The position numbers and the translations under genes were made by a program. From Silene conica (taxonomy: Eukaryota; Streptophyta; Magnoliopsida; Caryophyllales; Caryophyllaceae), in NCBI GenBank assembly GCA_029255685.2, contig CM055312.2, positions 14,470,649 to 14,534,648 of the forward strand: DNA of 64,000 nucleotides, read 5' to 3'. Below, one piece after another: positions 60,892 to 64,000 of the stretch; position 1 is the stretch's first letter; each line of letters begins with the position of its first letter. The notes beneath the pieces were generated by a model. It saw nothing but the letters and a program-made list of their open reading frames with translations, had not been told where the DNA came from and ran no database searches.

Positions 60892-61204
60892 CACTCGATC
60901 GAGTACCAGTTGCACTCGATCGAGTGCCCTCGTACCAGGCCCGTGCGTGTGATTTTTGTGAGAAATCGATCTTGTTTTTCGATTATAATTTGCATATTGT
61001 TAATTAATCGATATTTTTAGCAATATGTGAATCTTTTGTTGTTGTTTATTTATGATTTACACGTTTTAAATCCAAGTTATAAACTCGTTTTAATTTAAAA
61101 GTGCAGCGATTTGCAAATTTTTACGAGCCACTCGATCGAGCCCTGCTGCACTCGATCGAGTGACCCTGACACTCGATCGAGTGCCCCTGTTGCTCGATCG
61201 AGTG
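60892..61204 (+). repeat. Six palindromic boxes in the Copia-3 leader
   Basis: CTCGATCGAG cores lie at 60894, 60915, 61131, 61151, 61172 and 61193. Spacings are 21 in the first block and 20, 21, 21 in the second. Most boxes extend to ACTCGATCGAGT. Both blocks sit at the same leader positions as the GGTCGGTCGACC boxes of Copia-2. Confidence 0.95.
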
Positions 61205-62549
61205 CTCTTGTTTCGGGCTCCCTTTTCGAAAATAACTTGTTTTCTTATTTTCACATGGCTTAAAATAATATACTATATACGGAAATAGTGTATTGTTTAG
61301 TGAAACGGTTCACCCTCGGTTGATACATATTGTTTTAAAACAGTTTAAAATAATGGATTATATGTTTATTAAAATTGGTGATTAAAGCGGTATGATCACA
61401 TAATTTTAATCTTAAAAGGTGGTTTGGTATAAATTTATTAATCATAATAACAGTATTATGTCATGTATAAATTTTTTTTTAGTTGATGCATTTTATTTAT
61501 CGTCTTGTGAATGCCTTGAATGCTTTCAATAACGTATTTATTTTTGCAAACGGTTGTAACTTAGTGTGGCCTTAGAAGATTGTGTCACCGTAATGATGGG
61601 ACACGATCTTGCTTGTAATTTTAAGATCTTGAATCTCCGTTTTGGGTTTTTGCCATGTAATTACTTTTGTATTTAAATTAGAATGTATCTAGGATTACTT
61701 TTGTAATTTAAATTAGTAATTTTGTGAAGACCAAAGACAAGACAGAGACCGGATGCTCACTCCCGCTGCAAGGACCAAGATAGAACATCAAGACAAGCTT
61801 CTAGGGTCCAACGGTGGATTCCAAGTTGTTTTATGTTTATTTTGGTAGGATAGGCCACACTAGGACTTTTATTTACGTTTATTGCATTTATCTTTACGCT
61901 TTCATCGATAATAGCTTGCATCATATTCCGCCTAAAAACCAAACCACCTATATCATGCCTGAAAACTGACTCATGTAGAGGTCACGCGTTAGTTTTCTGT
62001 GACAATACAGATGTCACATGTCAATTTAAAAGCCATCACTTTATTTAATTCATTCACGCAAATGCTAGTTTTTAGTTCACTTAAATATGGATAAATAAAA
62101 GTTGATGGGGTCTTCCTCGTATAACCAAAAATTGAGATTAGTCTTTATAAATCAGCCTCCCATGAATCCCTTCTTCGTCGGTAGGCATAATATGACCCCT
62201 TCTACGTCGGGTAAGTGGGAACAGATGATTTATTTTATCTCAACATCATGGTCACTCGATAATATTCCAGTGACTGAGATGGACTAATAGATAGGATTTA
62301 CGGAAATCTATCGACCAAGAGTTCCAACGATTGGAATTAGCCAAACTGTGGGCTTATCAATATACGGAAATTGAGTCTTGGGATCGTTTATATAATTCTT
62401 GAGGGAGATCAATTATATAAATGCATGAGTCTACAAGTTTAAATTCATTTTAATATAGACTTAAATCACAACAATAAGTTGCTTATATGGTTTTGTTTTA
62501 TCTTCTTTTCAGTGTAGAACACGTTCATTAAAACTGCTGTAAAACTAAA

Positions 62550-64000
62550 ATGGCTGGTGAAGACCCAATGCCAAGTGCCAAGCTAGCACGTGAATCCTGG
62601 CTAAAGGCCTTCATGGACTCCATGAATCAGTCAACTAGACTGAGGAATGATGGGTCAAACTTCTCCGACTGGGAGGCAGCACTACGGAATGCTGCCATTG
62701 CTGACGGAAAGCTTAAGTATTTAACTGAGCCCATTCCGGCACACCCAGGAACTGGAGCTAGAGCCAACGATGTTCGCGCTCATAGCGACTTCGTCATGGA
62801 AGCAGGTGCGATAAAGAACGTACTCATCTATGCAATGGAATCCAATTTGCAAAGACGCTTCATAACCCATGGTGCAAACAAGATTTTCACCACGCTCACT
62901 AACGAATTCTCCAAGGCTCCGAGAATCGTTTCTTATGAGCATACCTGTCGCTTCTTTGAGGCGAAACTCCAGAAGGGCCAAGCTGTTAGCCCACATATTC
63001 TCAACATGATTGAGAATATCGAGAAACTGGAAACCCTAAACTGCAAGATCAGTGAGAACATCATCGTTGATCGCATGCTTCATTCGCTTCATGATGGGTT
63101 CGCCCTCTTTAGGGCCAACTACTACATGAACGACATGAAGAAGACTCCCCATGAGCTCCACTCCCTTCTCGTACAGACTGAGAAGGATCTAAAGTTGAGT
63201 GGGAGTCTAAAGCAGGATGTTCTCATGATCTCAAGTAAGGGAAAAGGTAAAGGGAAGGCTAAAGCTCAGGGCGACCTAGCGGTAGGTAGGCCCAGGTTCA
63301 AGAAACCAGGATTTGCTAAGAGTGGGCCTGGTGAGTCGAGTAACTCACAAGGCAAGACAAAGAGCAAGGATACAAGCATGGAATGTCACCATTGCCACAA
63401 GACTGGGCATTGGAGGCGCTCATGCCCCGTGTATCGCGAGGACATTAAAGCAGGCCGTGTTACTCCTGTTGGTATGTCTTCTTCTTCTTTTATTCACATG
63501 ATTGAGATTAACCATGCAAGTTGCGGAACTTGGGTACTTGATACTGGTTGTGGTTCTCATCTATGTAATCATGTGCAGGGCCTCCGAAACCAAGAACCTC
63601 TAATCAGGGGTGAGGTGGACCTGCGTGTCGGGAATGGAGCACGTGTGGCTGCAGTCTCGAAGGGAACATACGTAATCCAGCTTCCAAGTGGATTCGAGTT
63701 ATTTTTATATAACTGTTATTATGTTCCTAGTTTGTCCAAAAACATTATTTCAGTTTCTGCACTTGACAAACTCGGCTTTTCATTTGTAATAGAGAATAAT
63801 AGCTGTATTTTCTCCTTACACAATATGATATATGGCAAGGCAGTTTCCATGAATGGAATTTATGTTTTAGATCAAACTACCGAGATATTACATGTGAATA
63901 ATAAAAGATTAAAGGTAGGTGACAAAGATCAAACTTACCTATGGCATTGTCGTATGGGACACATAAATGAGAAACGCGTAAAACAGCTCATACAGAATGG
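62550..64000 (+). mobile_element. Copia-3 gag and start of pol
   Basis: From ATG 62550 (MAGEDPMPSAKLARESWLKA) one frame stays open to the window edge: Gag core, Lys/Gly-rich stretch, knuckle CHHCHKTGHWRRSC near 63384, protease LDTGCGSHLCN near 63540, and the GAG-pre-integrase finger LWHCRMGHINEKR at the edge. Gag and pol are thus one frame, a single polyprotein as is common in Copia. It looks whole in the visible part. Confidence 0.9.

Larger units (their letters stand above)
59810..64000 (+). mobile_element. Copia-3, sister of Copia-2, runs off the right edge
   Basis: LTR 59810-60802 (993 bp, TGTTGGGG...CCCCACA), PBS at 60805, leader 60803-62549, gag-pol from 62550. It is close to Copia-2 along the LTR, leader flanks and coding part, but not in the leader palindromes. 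No break is seen in the visible coding part. The 3' LTR and right target duplication lie outside the window, so age cannot be judged here. Confidence 0.92.

Overview
This is a plant nuclear window, very probably from a eudicot. The left end holds host genes with short plant-type introns. Most of the rest is plant retrotransposon and DNA transposon sequence. Scattered 'tactccgt' motifs would suit Caryophyllales, but that is only a weak hint.

Host part (1-7.2 kb): the 5' end of a minus-strand riboflavin-synthesis gene (RIBA3-like, three exons in view); a complete single-exon ESB1-like dirigent gene (2287-3315, +) with a TATA box; an isolated exon of a cyclase/kynurenine-formamidase-like gene; a tRNA-Asn(GTT) gene; and a Helitron 3' end.

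Nested transposons (7.3-32.9 kb): a minus-strand gag-only Copia (M1) was split by a young Tekay-type chromovirus (9533-28844; two LTRs of 2955 bp each). The chromovirus was itself split by a Copia element (Copia-2, 16957-25685; two LTRs of 1000 bp each, target duplication CCTAG).

Transposon mosaic (32.9-57.7 kb): a minus-strand SIRE-type Copia with gag, pol and an env-like ORF (32917-42673) abuts the 5' part of a Tat/Athila-type Ty3 element (to 45304). Next come one CACTA element with a TNPA-like gene (to 47551), a second CACTA with a broken TNP2 transposase (to 52337), and a second gag-only Copia (M2, to 57728). A second Helitron-like end lies near 58.84 kb. From 59810 the window runs into Copia-3, a close relative of Copia-2 that looks whole as far as it is visible.

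The most unusual signals are short dyad cassettes inside these retroelements. In the Copia-2 and Copia-3 leaders, homologous positions carry the same number of palindromic boxes (2 + 4), mostly 21 bp apart, but the box sequence is completely different (GGTCGGTCGACC against ACTCGATCGAG). The GGTCGGTCGACC type recurs with the same 21 bp spacing in the unrelated Tat/Athila LTR, and related GC-rich dyads occur in the Tekay LTR. The Tekay LTR also holds 11 stem-loop units with a constant core and stems that change in sequence yet mostly keep pairing, including G-U pairs that fit the sense RNA. The SIRE-type element repeats its own hairpin in gag, pol and LTR. All LTR elements are described here as fossils: parts, ends, nesting and age only. 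Nothing was aligned by computer; every count was made by eye.
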